Below are positions 27,316 through 36,178 of a DNA stretch of 64,000 nucleotides, piece by piece (the first letter of the stretch is position 1; the number at the start of each line of letters is the position of its first letter). Both the position numbers and the translations under genes were made by a program. Origin of the DNA: JAJRTE01 sp964418585. Its GTDB lineage: Bacteria; Myxococcota_A; UBA796; JAJRTE01. Below the pieces are notes generated by a model. It was given only the letters and a program-made list of their open reading frames with translations, had not been told where the DNA came from and ran no database searches. The stretch lies in contig CAYQMG010000049.1 of NCBI GenBank assembly GCA_964418585.1, forward strand, positions 1 to 64,000. The letters run 5' to 3'.

Positions 27316-28362
27316 ATGCCGGTGCGATCATGCGCCAGTATCGTACTTGCAGCAGGCAAGGGCACTCGAATGCGTTCGAATGTGCCGAAAGTGCTCCACC
27401 CCCTCCTGGGTCGCCCTCTTGTCGTCCACACAGTGAACGCACTCGAGAAGGCGGGGCTCTCGCCGATTGTGGTGGTTGTGGGCCACGGAGCAGTCCATGT
27501 CCGCGCCGCGGTGGGACAGCGTGACGGTCGCGTTCGCTTCGTGGAGCAGCGGGAACAACTCGGCACAGGGCACGCCACCGCGGTCGCTCGAGATGCGCTC
27601 GCCGATTTCACCGGCGATGTGCTCGTGCTCCCGGGCGATGTGCCGCTGGTGGAACCCGCCACACTGGTCCAATTCCTGGAGGCACACCGGACCGGCAAGG
27701 CACCCGTGACCGTGCTCACCATCCGGCTCCCCGACCCCGCCCATTATGGTCGCATCGTGCGCTCAGACAGCGGCGCCGTGCTGAGGATCGTGGAGGCGCG
27801 GGACGCAACCCCGGAAGAACTGGCGATCGAGGAGGTCAACAGCGGCGTCTATGCCGTGGACGCCCGATTCCTCTTCTCCGCCTTGAACCGCCTCGACCGC
27901 GAAAACGCGCAAGGCGAGTACTACCTCACCGACATCGTGGCCATCGCCCGCAACGACGGACTCGAGCCTGCCGCCTGGCTCCACACGCGCGCCGAAGAAC
28001 TGGCTGGTGTCAACGACCGCGCCGAACTGGCCGCGGCCGAAGCGCGACTACGACGCACCATCAACGAGCAATGGATGAAACAGGGCGTCACGATCCTCGA
28101 CCCGAACACCACCCGCATCGAACTCGACGTGACTCTGTCCCAGGACGTAGTCCTCGAGCCCGCGGTCCAACTCCTCGGCAACACACAGGTGGCGGAAAAA
28201 GTCCGAATCGGCACCGGAACCATTGCCAGAAACCTGACCATCGGACGCAATACACAGATCGGCCCCTACTGCGTCCTGTCAGAAACCACGCTCGACGCCG
28301 ACACGGTCCTCCCACCGTTCACCCATCTCCAACCCACCGACCGGGACAGGAACCATGCCTGA
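27316..28362 (+). CDS. glmU: GlmU-like uridylyltransferase with truncated acetyltransferase part
   Basis: GlmU makes UDP-N-acetylglucosamine, precursor of peptidoglycan and lipopolysaccharide. The N-terminal pyrophosphorylase domain is complete: LAAGKGTRM (11-19), the VPKVLHP block, EQLGTGHA, LPGDVPL and EVNSGVYA. The linker helix (ELAAAEARLRRTINEQWMKQGVTILDP) is present and a left-handed beta-helix begins, but the protein ends at 348 residues instead of about 450, so the acetyl-CoA/glucosamine-1-phosphate half of the active site is missing. It should still transfer UMP to GlcNAc-1-phosphate; the acetylation step would need another enzyme. Strong promoter and GGAAGGAATC before the ATG suggest a functional gene, not a relic. 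It overlaps the helicase gene by 8 bp. Confidence 0.88.
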   Translation: MPVRSCASIVLAAGKGTRMRSNVPKVLHPLLGRPLVVHTVNALEKAGLSPIVVVVGHGAVHVRAAVGQRDGRVRFVEQREQLGTGHATAVARDALADFTGDVLVLPGDVPLVEPATLVQFLEAHRTGKAPVTVLTIRLPDPAHYGRIVRSDSGAVLRIVEARDATPEELAIEEVNSGVYAVDARFLFSALNRLDRENAQGEYYLTDIVAIARNDGLEPAAWLHTRAEELAGVNDRAELAAAEARLRRTINEQWMKQGVTILDPNTTRIELDVTLSQDVVLEPAVQLLGNTQVAEKVRIGTGTIARNLTIGRNTQIGPYCVLSETTLDADTVLPPFTHLQPTDRDRNHA

Positions 28363-30631
28363 CGACTTCTTGAAACGCCTCGAGTCTCTCAACGAGCAGC
28401 AGCGCGAGGCGGTGGAGGCGCCGCCCGGCCCACTCCTGATCCTCGCCGGAGCCGGCTCAGGCAAGACCCGGGTGCTCACCCATCGTATCGCCTACTTCAT
28501 CCACTGTCGCAACGTCTCCCCATGGCACATCCTGGCGGTCACATTCACCAACAAAGCCGCAACCGAGATGGGGGAACGGGTCCGCACGCTCTTGCCGAAC
28601 CGGCACCTGGACATCCAGGTCTCCACCTTCCACAAGGCCTGCGTCCGCATTCTCCGGCGCCACATCGACCGGCTCGGATTCAAATCCGACTTCGGAATCC
28701 TCGACGACACCGACCAGGTGGCCCTGTTGAAACGGGTCCTCGAAGACCTCGGGCTCGAGGCGCGGGTCCATGACGCTCGCCAGTTTCGGGGCCTCATCGA
28801 CCGAGCCAAAAACGCCCTCCAGGGCCCGGACGACGTGGACACCACGCTGTTGACAGGTACGGCGAGCGCACTCCCCGACGTCTATCGCCGGTATCAAGAG
28901 CGCCTGAAACAGATGAACGCAGTGGACTTTGGGGACATTCTTTGGCATGCAGTGGCGCTGCTGGAGTCTCATCCCGACCTAAGAGATTATTATCATGGTC
29001 GTTTTCGCCACATCTTGGTGGATGAATACCAGGATACAAACCATGCCCAGTATCGACTGACGCGGCTTCTGGTCTCGCCCGAGGCGCCGAGTGTGTGCGT
29101 GGTGGGGGACGAGGATCAATCGATCTACGGCTTTCGTGGTGCAGACATTTCCAACATCGTGGAGTTCCCCAAGGACTTTCCGGGGACGCGGGTGATCAAG
29201 CTGGAGAAGAACTACCGGTCCACAGGTCGCATCCTGCACGCTGCCAGTTCGGTGGTGGAGCGCAACGAATACCGTCTGGGCAAGAAGCTGATTTCGGTTC
29301 GTGGGGAAGGGGAATACATCCGGTACATCGAGACCGAAACCGACTACGACGAGGCGGCTCGAGTGGCGGAGGAGGTCCAGCGTCTGCACGGACTCGGCAT
29401 TCACTATGGCGACATGGCGGTGTTTTACCGGGCGAATTTCCAGTCCAGGCTTCTGGAGGAGACTTTTTCGTTTCGCCGTATCCCGTTTCTGCTGGTGGGG
29501 CAGGGATTTTTCGACCGCAAGGAGATCAAGGATCTGCGGGCGTACCTTCAGTTGATCTACAATCCCGCCGACGACGTGGCCCTGGACCGGATTCTGAACG
29601 TACCGACTCGAGGTATCGGAGCCAAGGCGCGCGCATTCCTTTTTGATCTGGCGCGCAAGCGGGGAGTGTCGTGCTACCGTGTGCTGGAGGAGGTGGCCGG
29701 GGCGCCGTCCACGTTCAAGCCTCACGGGGCGAAGCTGAAGCGCTTTTTTGAGATGATGGAACCGCTGCGGCGTCGTGCCGAGAGTGCGAGCGTTCCGGAA
29801 CTGATCGAAGCGGTCCTGGATGAGACGGGCTACCGGGAGAAGCTGGCCAAGGCCGGGGACCTGGAGTCCGAGGGAAGGCTGGAGAACCTCCGGGAGTTCA
29901 TCAACATCGCCACCGAGGTGTCGGATCAGGCGGGCCGCGAGGGTCTCCGGGAGTTGCTCGAGCGCATCACGCTGCATGCCCAGGCGGACGAGGTGGAGGC
30001 CGAGGACGGCCGTGTCACCCTCATGACGATCCACAACGCCAAGGGCCTCGAGTTCCCGGTGGTCTTCATCGTGGGTATGGAGGAAGGCCTGTTCCCGCAC
30101 GAACGCACGCTGGAATCCCAGACCGACCTGGAGGAGGAACGCCGCCTCTGCTACGTGGGCATGACTCGAGCCATGGATCGTTTGTTCCTTTTGCGGCCAA
30201 AGACCCGGATGCTCAAGGGCGAACGCAGACTGACCATCCCCTCGAGATTCCTCCGGGAGGTACCTCCCGAACTCATCAAGGGCAGAAGAGGGATGGCGGT
30301 CGCTCGTTTCGGGTGTACACTGGATGCAGAGAGAGGTGTCACAACGGCCACGGCCCGGCCCTGGAACGTCGGCACCGTACCGGGCGTCCCGGGCTCGAGC
30401 CGGTTGCAACCTGACACTCGACAGCGTCCCGGCTGGTCCGAGGACCCGGATGACCCCTACAAGGACCTCCGGGTCGGCCAGCGCGTCCTCCATCCCATAT
30501 TCGGGGAGGGGATCATCAGGCAACGACAGGGTTCGTCCGGCAATCTGCGCCTCGTCATCCACTTCGATGGCGTGGGGGAAAAGAAAATCGTGGCCCGGTA
30601 CGCAACCGGCCTCGAGCTGTTGTACGGTTGA
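28355..30631 (+). CDS. pcrA: UvrD/PcrA-family superfamily I DNA helicase
   Basis: ATP-driven 3'-5' DNA helicase for repair and replication-fork clearance, 758 residues. Motifs appear in order: Q-motif LNEQQREAV, Walker A AGAGSGKT (31-38), Ia TFTNKAATEM, Walker B LVDEYQDTN (D223, E224), GDEDQSIYGFRGAD, LEKNYRS, TIHNAKGLEFPVVFIVG, EERRLCYVGMTRA. The C-terminus ends with the basic-aromatic domain typical of PcrA (VGQRVLHPIFGEGII through EKKIVARYATGLELLYG). Its ATG sits inside the end of the glmU-like gene (8-bp overlap) and probably shares that promoter. UvrD versus PcrA cannot be separated firmly by motif reading. Confidence 0.95.
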   Translation: MPDDFLKRLESLNEQQREAVEAPPGPLLILAGAGSGKTRVLTHRIAYFIHCRNVSPWHILAVTFTNKAATEMGERVRTLLPNRHLDIQVSTFHKACVRILRRHIDRLGFKSDFGILDDTDQVALLKRVLEDLGLEARVHDARQFRGLIDRAKNALQGPDDVDTTLLTGTASALPDVYRRYQERLKQMNAVDFGDILWHAVALLESHPDLRDYYHGRFRHILVDEYQDTNHAQYRLTRLLVSPEAPSVCVVGDEDQSIYGFRGADISNIVEFPKDFPGTRVIKLEKNYRSTGRILHAASSVVERNEYRLGKKLISVRGEGEYIRYIETETDYDEAARVAEEVQRLHGLGIHYGDMAVFYRANFQSRLLEETFSFRRIPFLLVGQGFFDRKEIKDLRAYLQLIYNPADDVALDRILNVPTRGIGAKARAFLFDLARKRGVSCYRVLEEVAGAPSTFKPHGAKLKRFFEMMEPLRRRAESASVPELIEAVLDETGYREKLAKAGDLESEGRLENLREFINIATEVSDQAGREGLRELLERITLHAQADEVEAEDGRVTLMTIHNAKGLEFPVVFIVGMEEGLFPHERTLESQTDLEEERRLCYVGMTRAMDRLFLLRPKTRMLKGERRLTIPSRFLREVPPELIKGRRGMAVARFGCTLDAERGVTTATARPWNVGTVPGVPGSSRLQPDTRQRPGWSEDPDDPYKDLRVGQRVLHPIFGEGIIRQRQGSSGNLRLVIHFDGVGEKKIVARYATGLELLYG

Positions 30632-30697
30632 ACCAGGAGACCCTTGTGACGTGCAGGAGCATCTGCGTGTTTCGGAAGTGTCTTTTGTGCGCCAACG

Positions 30698-30706
30698 TGT
30701 TACACT
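30698..30706 (+). promoter_or_regulatory. extended -10 element ahead of zinc-finger/TPR genes
   Basis: TGT followed by TACACT (30701-30706) fits an extended -10 promoter, 110 bp before the next start. No good -35 is visible. The same GTGTTACACT string recurs at 60540-60549. Confidence 0.35.
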
Positions 30707-30815
30707 TCCAGCGGGTCGCTGAAGCTGCGGCGCACGGTGGGATTGGGGTGGACGACTCCAACAGGCGAAAACGGGGCGACGGGATCTTTCCTGGCATAGA
30801 AGAGATAGAACAGTC

Positions 30816-32732
30816 ATGCTCTTGAAGGTCAAGTGCGACAAGTGCAAAACAAAGTACAAGCTCGATGACTCGAGAATCCAGGGCAAGGGCGCCAAGATCA
30901 CGTGCCCACGCTGCGGAAACGTCTTCGTGGTGATGAAGCCCCCACACGACACCACCACGGCTCCGGTCGCTGCTCGAGCCGCAGCACCTGCCCGCGAAGA
31001 CGTGGCCGAGACGGAAACCGTGTCCATGAGCAAGGCTCCGGCAGAGGCACTCAAGGCCATGGCAGGGGCCGCCGCCACAGCCGGCACGTCTTCGAGCACC
31101 GGGGCATCCACGCCCACGACCGCCCGGACCGGGCCGAAAGTCGCACCACCGTCCAGGCCCGGACCCGTCGGACCCTCACGGCGCAAGACCGGGGACCGCT
31201 CGCTCGCCGAGGTATTGAAAACCACGGGCCCCCTTGCCCAGATCGTCAAGCGGCCCACCAACGCAAACGAACTCGACTGGAAAGCGGTCGGTATCACCAC
31301 CTTCAAGGTCAAGGTGGGTATCGGGCTGGTCTACGACTTCAGCGACGTGGCCACCCTCAAGAAGTACATTGCAGAAAACCGTGTGGTGGAGACCGATCGG
31401 GTCTCGTTCGACGGCAAGGTCTGGACGGTGCTGAAGGACATCAACAGCATCGACGAATTCTTCATCGACCAGTGGGTGGCCTTGAAGCTCGAGCGCCTGC
31501 TCGAGGAGGAACAGGAGGCCCAGGAAGCCGGGCTCCCATCGCCGATCTCGAGGCTGATGGCTCAAAGTCAAGAGGGTGCAGAGTCGGAAGAAGCCCCCGT
31601 GTTGGGGACCCAGGCCGGGTTCAAGGGGGTGTCCGCGCCGACCGCGGCACGGTCCGCCCCGACTGCGGCCGGTAAAGAGCCGAAGCCGCCCGAACGGGAA
31701 GCGAAGGCGTCTCGAGTCCCGGAAGCGGTGGAGGCGTCCGAGACCGGGGTTCCGGTAGCGCCTCCGCCTCCGCCTCCGGCCGAGGCGAGTCCCGGGGGAG
31801 CGAGTCCTGGGACAAATGGGCTATCGGCCAAGGAACTGTTCGATGACGTGCCGGTTGGGGAAGAGCCGGTGCCTGCGGAAGTGCCTGTGACCGTGCCTGC
31901 GAGCAAGGTCCGACCGGCGGCGAAGCGACAGCAGGCTCCAGCGAGAAGCAGTGTGCGCAAGGCTGCGCGGCGCTCGTCCCAGGCCCTGGCCCGACTGTTC
32001 GACGTGGCGGTGGTGCTGGTGCTGGCGGTGGTGGCCGGCTATCTCGGCTGGAGGTACTACACCGAGGGTCAGACGCTCAAGGGCGCGGTGGTGGAGCATG
32101 CAGACCCGACGGAAGGATTGGACGACCTGGAGCGGCTCATTGCCGAGCGGTTTCCGGTGGCCTATGCAGCAGCGGTTGGGAAGGGCGTGCCATCAGTGCC
32201 CGGGCCTGTTGAGGAGCAGGCCACGCCCACGCCCACGCCGGTGAAGGAGACGCCTCGAGCGCATCAGCCCAAGGTTTCCGGGACTGCCCGGGCTCCTGCT
32301 CGAGGGAGCAAGGGGCTGAAAAAGCCTCGAGGGGGTACCAAGGGGGGGAAAGGCAGCAAGGTCGTGGTCACGAACATCACCGCGGAGGACCTGTACCAGG
32401 TGGGGGTACAGGCACTGAACATCAACGACTACCAGATGGCCATCCAGTCGTTGGAGAGCGCGGTTCAGATGAAGCCGGCGAGTGCCAAGTACCGGTACAT
32501 GCTGGGTTATGCCTACTACCGGGGTGGAAGGTACGACGAAGCGGTCGCAGCCTTCCGTGAGACGCTCAACCTGAAGCGGGCGCCTCTGGCCACGCACAAG
32601 TGGCTTGGGGACATCTATGCGGGACAGGGGAAGAAGGAAGCGGCCATTGCAGCTTACAAGGAGTACCTGAAGGGTTCGCCCCGTGATGCCGACGCGATTC
32701 GTAAGAAGATCGCCAAGCTTACCAACTCGTGA
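30816..32732 (+). CDS. zinc-finger (MJ0042 type), GYF-like, TPR membrane protein A
   Basis: A 638-residue protein of the kind common in Myxococcota. The N-terminal MJ0042-type zinc ribbon has C7, C10, C30, C33. After a low-complexity Ala/Pro/Thr stretch comes a globular domain at about 150-235 (FKVKVGIGLVYDFSDVATL, SFDGKVWTVLKDI) that resembles GYF-like interaction domains. A long disordered Pro/Ala/Glu region leads to one transmembrane span (about 394-414) and then TPR helices (about 524-638), including MLGYAYYRGGRYDEAVAAF. N-terminus is expected in the cytoplasm and TPRs in the periplasm. GltJ/AgmX of the myxobacterial gliding machinery has a zinc ribbon plus GYF arrangement, but this protein lacks a TonB tail and is not claimed as that gene. 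Ribosome-binding site weak. Confidence 0.75.
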   Translation: MLLKVKCDKCKTKYKLDDSRIQGKGAKITCPRCGNVFVVMKPPHDTTTAPVAARAAAPAREDVAETETVSMSKAPAEALKAMAGAAATAGTSSSTGASTPTTARTGPKVAPPSRPGPVGPSRRKTGDRSLAEVLKTTGPLAQIVKRPTNANELDWKAVGITTFKVKVGIGLVYDFSDVATLKKYIAENRVVETDRVSFDGKVWTVLKDINSIDEFFIDQWVALKLERLLEEEQEAQEAGLPSPISRLMAQSQEGAESEEAPVLGTQAGFKGVSAPTAARSAPTAAGKEPKPPEREAKASRVPEAVEASETGVPVAPPPPPPAEASPGGASPGTNGLSAKELFDDVPVGEEPVPAEVPVTVPASKVRPAAKRQQAPARSSVRKAARRSSQALARLFDVAVVLVLAVVAGYLGWRYYTEGQTLKGAVVEHADPTEGLDDLERLIAERFPVAYAAAVGKGVPSVPGPVEEQATPTPTPVKETPRAHQPKVSGTARAPARGSKGLKKPRGGTKGGKGSKVVVTNITAEDLYQVGVQALNINDYQMAIQSLESAVQMKPASAKYRYMLGYAYYRGGRYDEAVAAFRETLNLKRAPLATHKWLGDIYAGQGKKEAAIAAYKEYLKGSPRDADAIRKKIAKLTNS

Positions 32733-32741
32733 GGTGGCACC

Positions 32742-34376
32742 TTGAACATCGTTTGCGAAAAGTGCGCCACAGTATACCGCATCGATGCGTCCCGGATTCC
32801 GGCCAAGGGGAAGAAGGTCAAGTGCAGCAAGTGCGGTCACATCTTCCTTGCCCGCGCCCCGCGGGACGAGGACGAGGTTCCCACCACGGAGCAGGGACCG
32901 GATCTGGCCGCAGAACTGTCCGAGGAGGTGGCCGACCTGGACGTGGAGCCCACGGATCCGGGCCGGAAGCCCCCTGATTCCAGACCGCGCAAGCGCCTGT
33001 TGCTCCGACAAGACGGGACCCGGTACGCGGTAAGCGACCTCGCCACCCTTCAACGGTGGATCGTGGAACGCCGGGTCTCCCGGGAGGCGGAACTTTCCGA
33101 GGACGGGGAAGTCTGGGAAAAGGTCGGAGAACGCATGGACCTCCTCCCGTTCTTCGGAATCGTCGAGCGGACACGCCGGAACCGCGCGGCCAGACGCCGG
33201 TTGGCTGCGGCCGCCGGAACCGCCCATCCGGGTGCTGAAGCCGAGACCCCGGAGACAGATGCGAGCGAGGATCCAACCGTGGTCGCCCGGCCGGTTGCGG
33301 GTCGAGCCGGGGAACCAGGAGCGCGCTCGGTTCCGCACCCTCCTCCACAGGCCGTCAAACCGAAAGCTCGAGAAGACACCCAGGAAACAGACGCCGGGCA
33401 GGGAACCCCGCCTCCCCTGGCGTCAGCCAAGCCGGGCCGACCACCGCAAACGACTCCGGCCGCCGCCCGTCCCGAAGTGCCGGCCGGAAACCCAATCGTG
33501 GTGGTGGCGGCCATTGTGGCCATCGTGTTGCTCGTGGTCGGCACGTTCGTGGTCAAGGTGCGCTACATCGACGCCCGAAAAAACACGGCTTCGGTGGCCA
33601 CCTTGTCTGGCACCCCCTCGAGCGCCGCGACCGCGCACCAGCCCCCAGCCCCGGCAACCACTCCGCGGCCGGCGGCCGCTCCGACTGCGCCGACACCGCC
33701 CCCCCGGGCGAGTACTCCGGCAATGGCAAGGCCCGGTACGGCACGGACACCCACCGAGGAGGCCCCGCTCCAGGCTTCACCGAGACCGGAACAGCAAGCC
33801 TCCACGCCCGCCCCCGCCCAGTCCGCCTCCTCCACAGCACCCCGGGCGACACCACCGCCTGCTCAGCCACACACCGTGACGGAAGTCAAAAACACGGCAT
33901 CGAAACCCAGCGCCACCCCCCGCCCCGCACCCGCGTCGAGTCCCACACGGACCACCAGCAGTACCAGTGCCAGCCGCTGGATCAGTATCGGGCACACACA
34001 CCTCAGGAACCACCGCTACGATGAGGCTGTGGAGGCATTCCGTCGAGCCGTCGCGAAAAGCCCAGGAAGCGCACGGACCCACAAGGAACTCGGCCTGGGC
34101 CTGCTCAACCTCGCGGACGTCCGCTACAGCAAGCGCACGGCATACCTCGAGGAGGCGGCTCGAGAGTTCAGCGAAGCGGTCCGCCTCGACACCGGCTATG
34201 CCGAGGCATATCATCTTCTCGGCGTGACCTACATGCAACTCGACCGGAAGGCCGATGCGGTGAAGAACCTGCAACTCGCTCTGAGCCACGGCCTCTCCGG
34301 TGACGACGCCACCGAGGCACGGGTGTTCCTCCAGAACCTGGTGGACGAGATGGCAAGCGAGACGGAGGCGCCTTGA
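32742..34376 (+). CDS. zinc-finger (MJ0042 type), GYF-like, TPR membrane protein B
   Basis: Paralogue of the preceding gene, 544 residues, beginning with TTG 32742 behind GAGGTG. Zinc ribbon C5, C8, C28, C31; then the same type of middle domain (LLLRQDGTRYAVSDLATLQ, EDGEVWEKVGERMDLLPFF, about 85-145); Pro/Ala-rich linker; one transmembrane span (253-273); a very Thr/Pro/Ala-rich periplasmic linker; and TPRs from about 410. The tandem layout suggests gene duplication and perhaps hetero-oligomers. The stop overlaps the TTG start of gatC, so gatCAB translation may be coupled to this gene, which is unusual company for an aminoacyl-tRNA enzyme. Confidence 0.75.
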   Translation: MNIVCEKCATVYRIDASRIPAKGKKVKCSKCGHIFLARAPRDEDEVPTTEQGPDLAAELSEEVADLDVEPTDPGRKPPDSRPRKRLLLRQDGTRYAVSDLATLQRWIVERRVSREAELSEDGEVWEKVGERMDLLPFFGIVERTRRNRAARRRLAAAAGTAHPGAEAETPETDASEDPTVVARPVAGRAGEPGARSVPHPPPQAVKPKAREDTQETDAGQGTPPPLASAKPGRPPQTTPAAARPEVPAGNPIVVVAAIVAIVLLVVGTFVVKVRYIDARKNTASVATLSGTPSSAATAHQPPAPATTPRPAAAPTAPTPPPRASTPAMARPGTARTPTEEAPLQASPRPEQQASTPAPAQSASSTAPRATPPPAQPHTVTEVKNTASKPSATPRPAPASSPTRTTSSTSASRWISIGHTHLRNHRYDEAVEAFRRAVAKSPGSARTHKELGLGLLNLADVRYSKRTAYLEEAAREFSEAVRLDTGYAEAYHLLGVTYMQLDRKADAVKNLQLALSHGLSGDDATEARVFLQNLVDEMASETEAP

Positions 34377-34684
34377 GCAGAACCCGGACAGGGCAAGCAG
34401 CCCTGCCAATCACCCACAACCAGGTCCTGGAACTCGCCAGGCTCGCCCGCATCGACCTCGACAAGGCCGAACGCCCCCACGCCGCAGCCCAGGTCGCTCG
34501 AGTGGTGCACTTCATGCACATTCTCCGTGCAGACTCGCCGGTCGGCGGGACCTCATCGTCCGCCGGGACCAGCGGCCACCTCCGTCCAGACATCCCTACC
34601 CGCGCTCCGGGCCAAGCCCCCCTCCTCGCCCATCGAGACCTGGAGGAGCACCTGTTGCCTGTTCCGCAGATCCATCCATCCTGA
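34373..34684 (+). CDS. gatC: Asp/Glu-tRNA amidotransferase subunit C
   Basis: Small belt-like subunit stabilising the GatA-GatB complex that converts Glu-tRNA(Gln)/Asp-tRNA(Asn) to the amidated forms. The family core VLELARLARIDLDKAE is clear and the length (103 residues) is normal, although the C-terminal half, usually RPDxP...VPxVLE, is divergent with a Gly/Ser/Thr insert before LRPDIPTRA. TTG start overlapping the upstream stop, with GGAGG four bases before. Identity is supported by position directly before gatA. Confidence 0.85.
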   Translation: MSRTRTGQAALPITHNQVLELARLARIDLDKAERPHAAAQVARVVHFMHILRADSPVGGTSSSAGTSGHLRPDIPTRAPGQAPLLAHRDLEEHLLPVPQIHPS

Positions 34685-34690
34685 GCCGCC

Positions 34691-36178
34691 ATGTCCCATC
34701 CTCGGCCCTCCTTGATCCGCCACCTCGTCCAGTCGATCCAAACGCGCCGACTGTCGGTGACCGAGCACGTTCGGACCACGTTTCGCCGTGCCCGGGCCAT
34801 CAGCGAACTCAACGCATTTCTTCACCTGGCCGAGGCAGCCGGTCTTCGTCGAGCCCGCACCCTGGACGCGCTGGTGGCCAGGGGCGTCACCCGCCCGTTG
34901 CTGGGTGTTCCCATCGCTGTCAAGGACAACCTCTGCGTGGCCGGACAACCCATGACCTGCGCATCGAGGCTCCTGGACGGATTTGATCCCGGATACGATG
35001 CCACTGTCGTCACCAGATTGGTCAGGGCAGGCGCGATCGTGGTCGGGAAAACCAACCTCGACGAGTTCGGGATGGGCTCCACCAATGAGCACTCCGCATA
35101 CGGTCCCTGTCGCAATCCCTGGGACCCGGCCTGTTCTCCCGGCGGCTCGAGCGGTGGGTCTGCAGCGGCGGTGGCGGCGGGCGTGGTTCCGGCCGCGCTC
35201 GGCTCCGACACCGGCGGGTCGGTCCGCATTCCCGCCGCCATGACCGGCATCGTGGGTCTCCGGCCGACCTACGGGGCGATGAGCCGGTACGGACTGACGG
35301 CCCACGCTTCCTCCATGGACCAGGTCGGACCGATGGCTCGGACCGTGACCGACGTCGCGCTCCTCTACTCGGTCATGGCAGGCCCGGACCCTCGAGACGC
35401 CACCACAAACCGGGAGCCCATTCCCAACGTGTTGAAGGAACTCGAACATGGTGTCCACGGCTTCCGCGTGGGTCTGCTCGAACTCCACGGTTTGCTGGAG
35501 GTCGACCCCCCGGTTCTCGCCGCCTTGAACCAGGTTCAACTGGTGTTGAAATCCCTTGGCGCACGCATCGTACCGGTGTCGTGGCCCTCGCTGAAAACCT
35601 GTCTCCCCACCTACCACGTGCTGGCCTGTGCCGAAGCCTCCAGCAACCTCGCGCGGTTCGACGGCATCCGATACGGCCGACGAGAGCCAGGGCAAGGCCT
35701 CGAGCACGTCTATGCGAAAACCCGGGGACAGGGCTTCGGCGACGAGGTAAAACGCCGAATCCTGCTCGGAACCCACGTGCTCCGCACCGGATATCGGGAC
35801 GACTTCTATCGGCTCGCGACCGCCTGGCGCACCCACGTTCGGCGAGAACTCGCAGGGACGTTCCAACACTGCGACCTGATCCTCACTCCCACCGTTCCGG
35901 TGACCACAATCCGCCTCGGCAGTCGTCGCGACCCGGTCACCGAATATGAACTGGACCTGTTCGCCATCCCTGCCAGCCTTGCCGGCCTCCCGGCCCTGTC
36001 CATCCCAGCCGGGTCAACGCCATCCGGCATGCCCATCGGCGTCCAGCTCGTGGGACCCGCCTGGTCCGAACCACTGCTGCTCCGCGCGGCCCGCGCGATC
36101 GAGCGGTCCATCCCGCCACCCGACCGGGCGCCTCTCCGCAAGGACAAACAGACTCAATGGGAGGAGGAAGGACCGTGA
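34691..36178 (+). CDS. gatA: Asp/Glu-tRNA amidotransferase subunit A
   Basis: Glutaminase subunit releasing ammonia from glutamine for tRNA-dependent amidation, 495 residues. The amidase-signature Ser-cisSer-Lys triad sits in LLGVPIAVKDNL (Lys), CSPGGSSGGSAAAVAAG (cis-Ser) and GSDTGGSVRIPAA (nucleophile Ser). The C-terminus ends with the standard PxGVQLVGP block. It lies six bases after gatC; the GTG of gatB overlaps its stop. Presence of GatCAB implies that this organism uses the indirect route for Gln-tRNA and/or Asn-tRNA. Confidence 0.96.
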   Translation: MSHPRPSLIRHLVQSIQTRRLSVTEHVRTTFRRARAISELNAFLHLAEAAGLRRARTLDALVARGVTRPLLGVPIAVKDNLCVAGQPMTCASRLLDGFDPGYDATVVTRLVRAGAIVVGKTNLDEFGMGSTNEHSAYGPCRNPWDPACSPGGSSGGSAAAVAAGVVPAALGSDTGGSVRIPAAMTGIVGLRPTYGAMSRYGLTAHASSMDQVGPMARTVTDVALLYSVMAGPDPRDATTNREPIPNVLKELEHGVHGFRVGLLELHGLLEVDPPVLAALNQVQLVLKSLGARIVPVSWPSLKTCLPTYHVLACAEASSNLARFDGIRYGRREPGQGLEHVYAKTRGQGFGDEVKRRILLGTHVLRTGYRDDFYRLATAWRTHVRRELAGTFQHCDLILTPTVPVTTIRLGSRRDPVTEYELDLFAIPASLAGLPALSIPAGSTPSGMPIGVQLVGPAWSEPLLLRAARAIERSIPPPDRAPLRKDKQTQWEEEGP

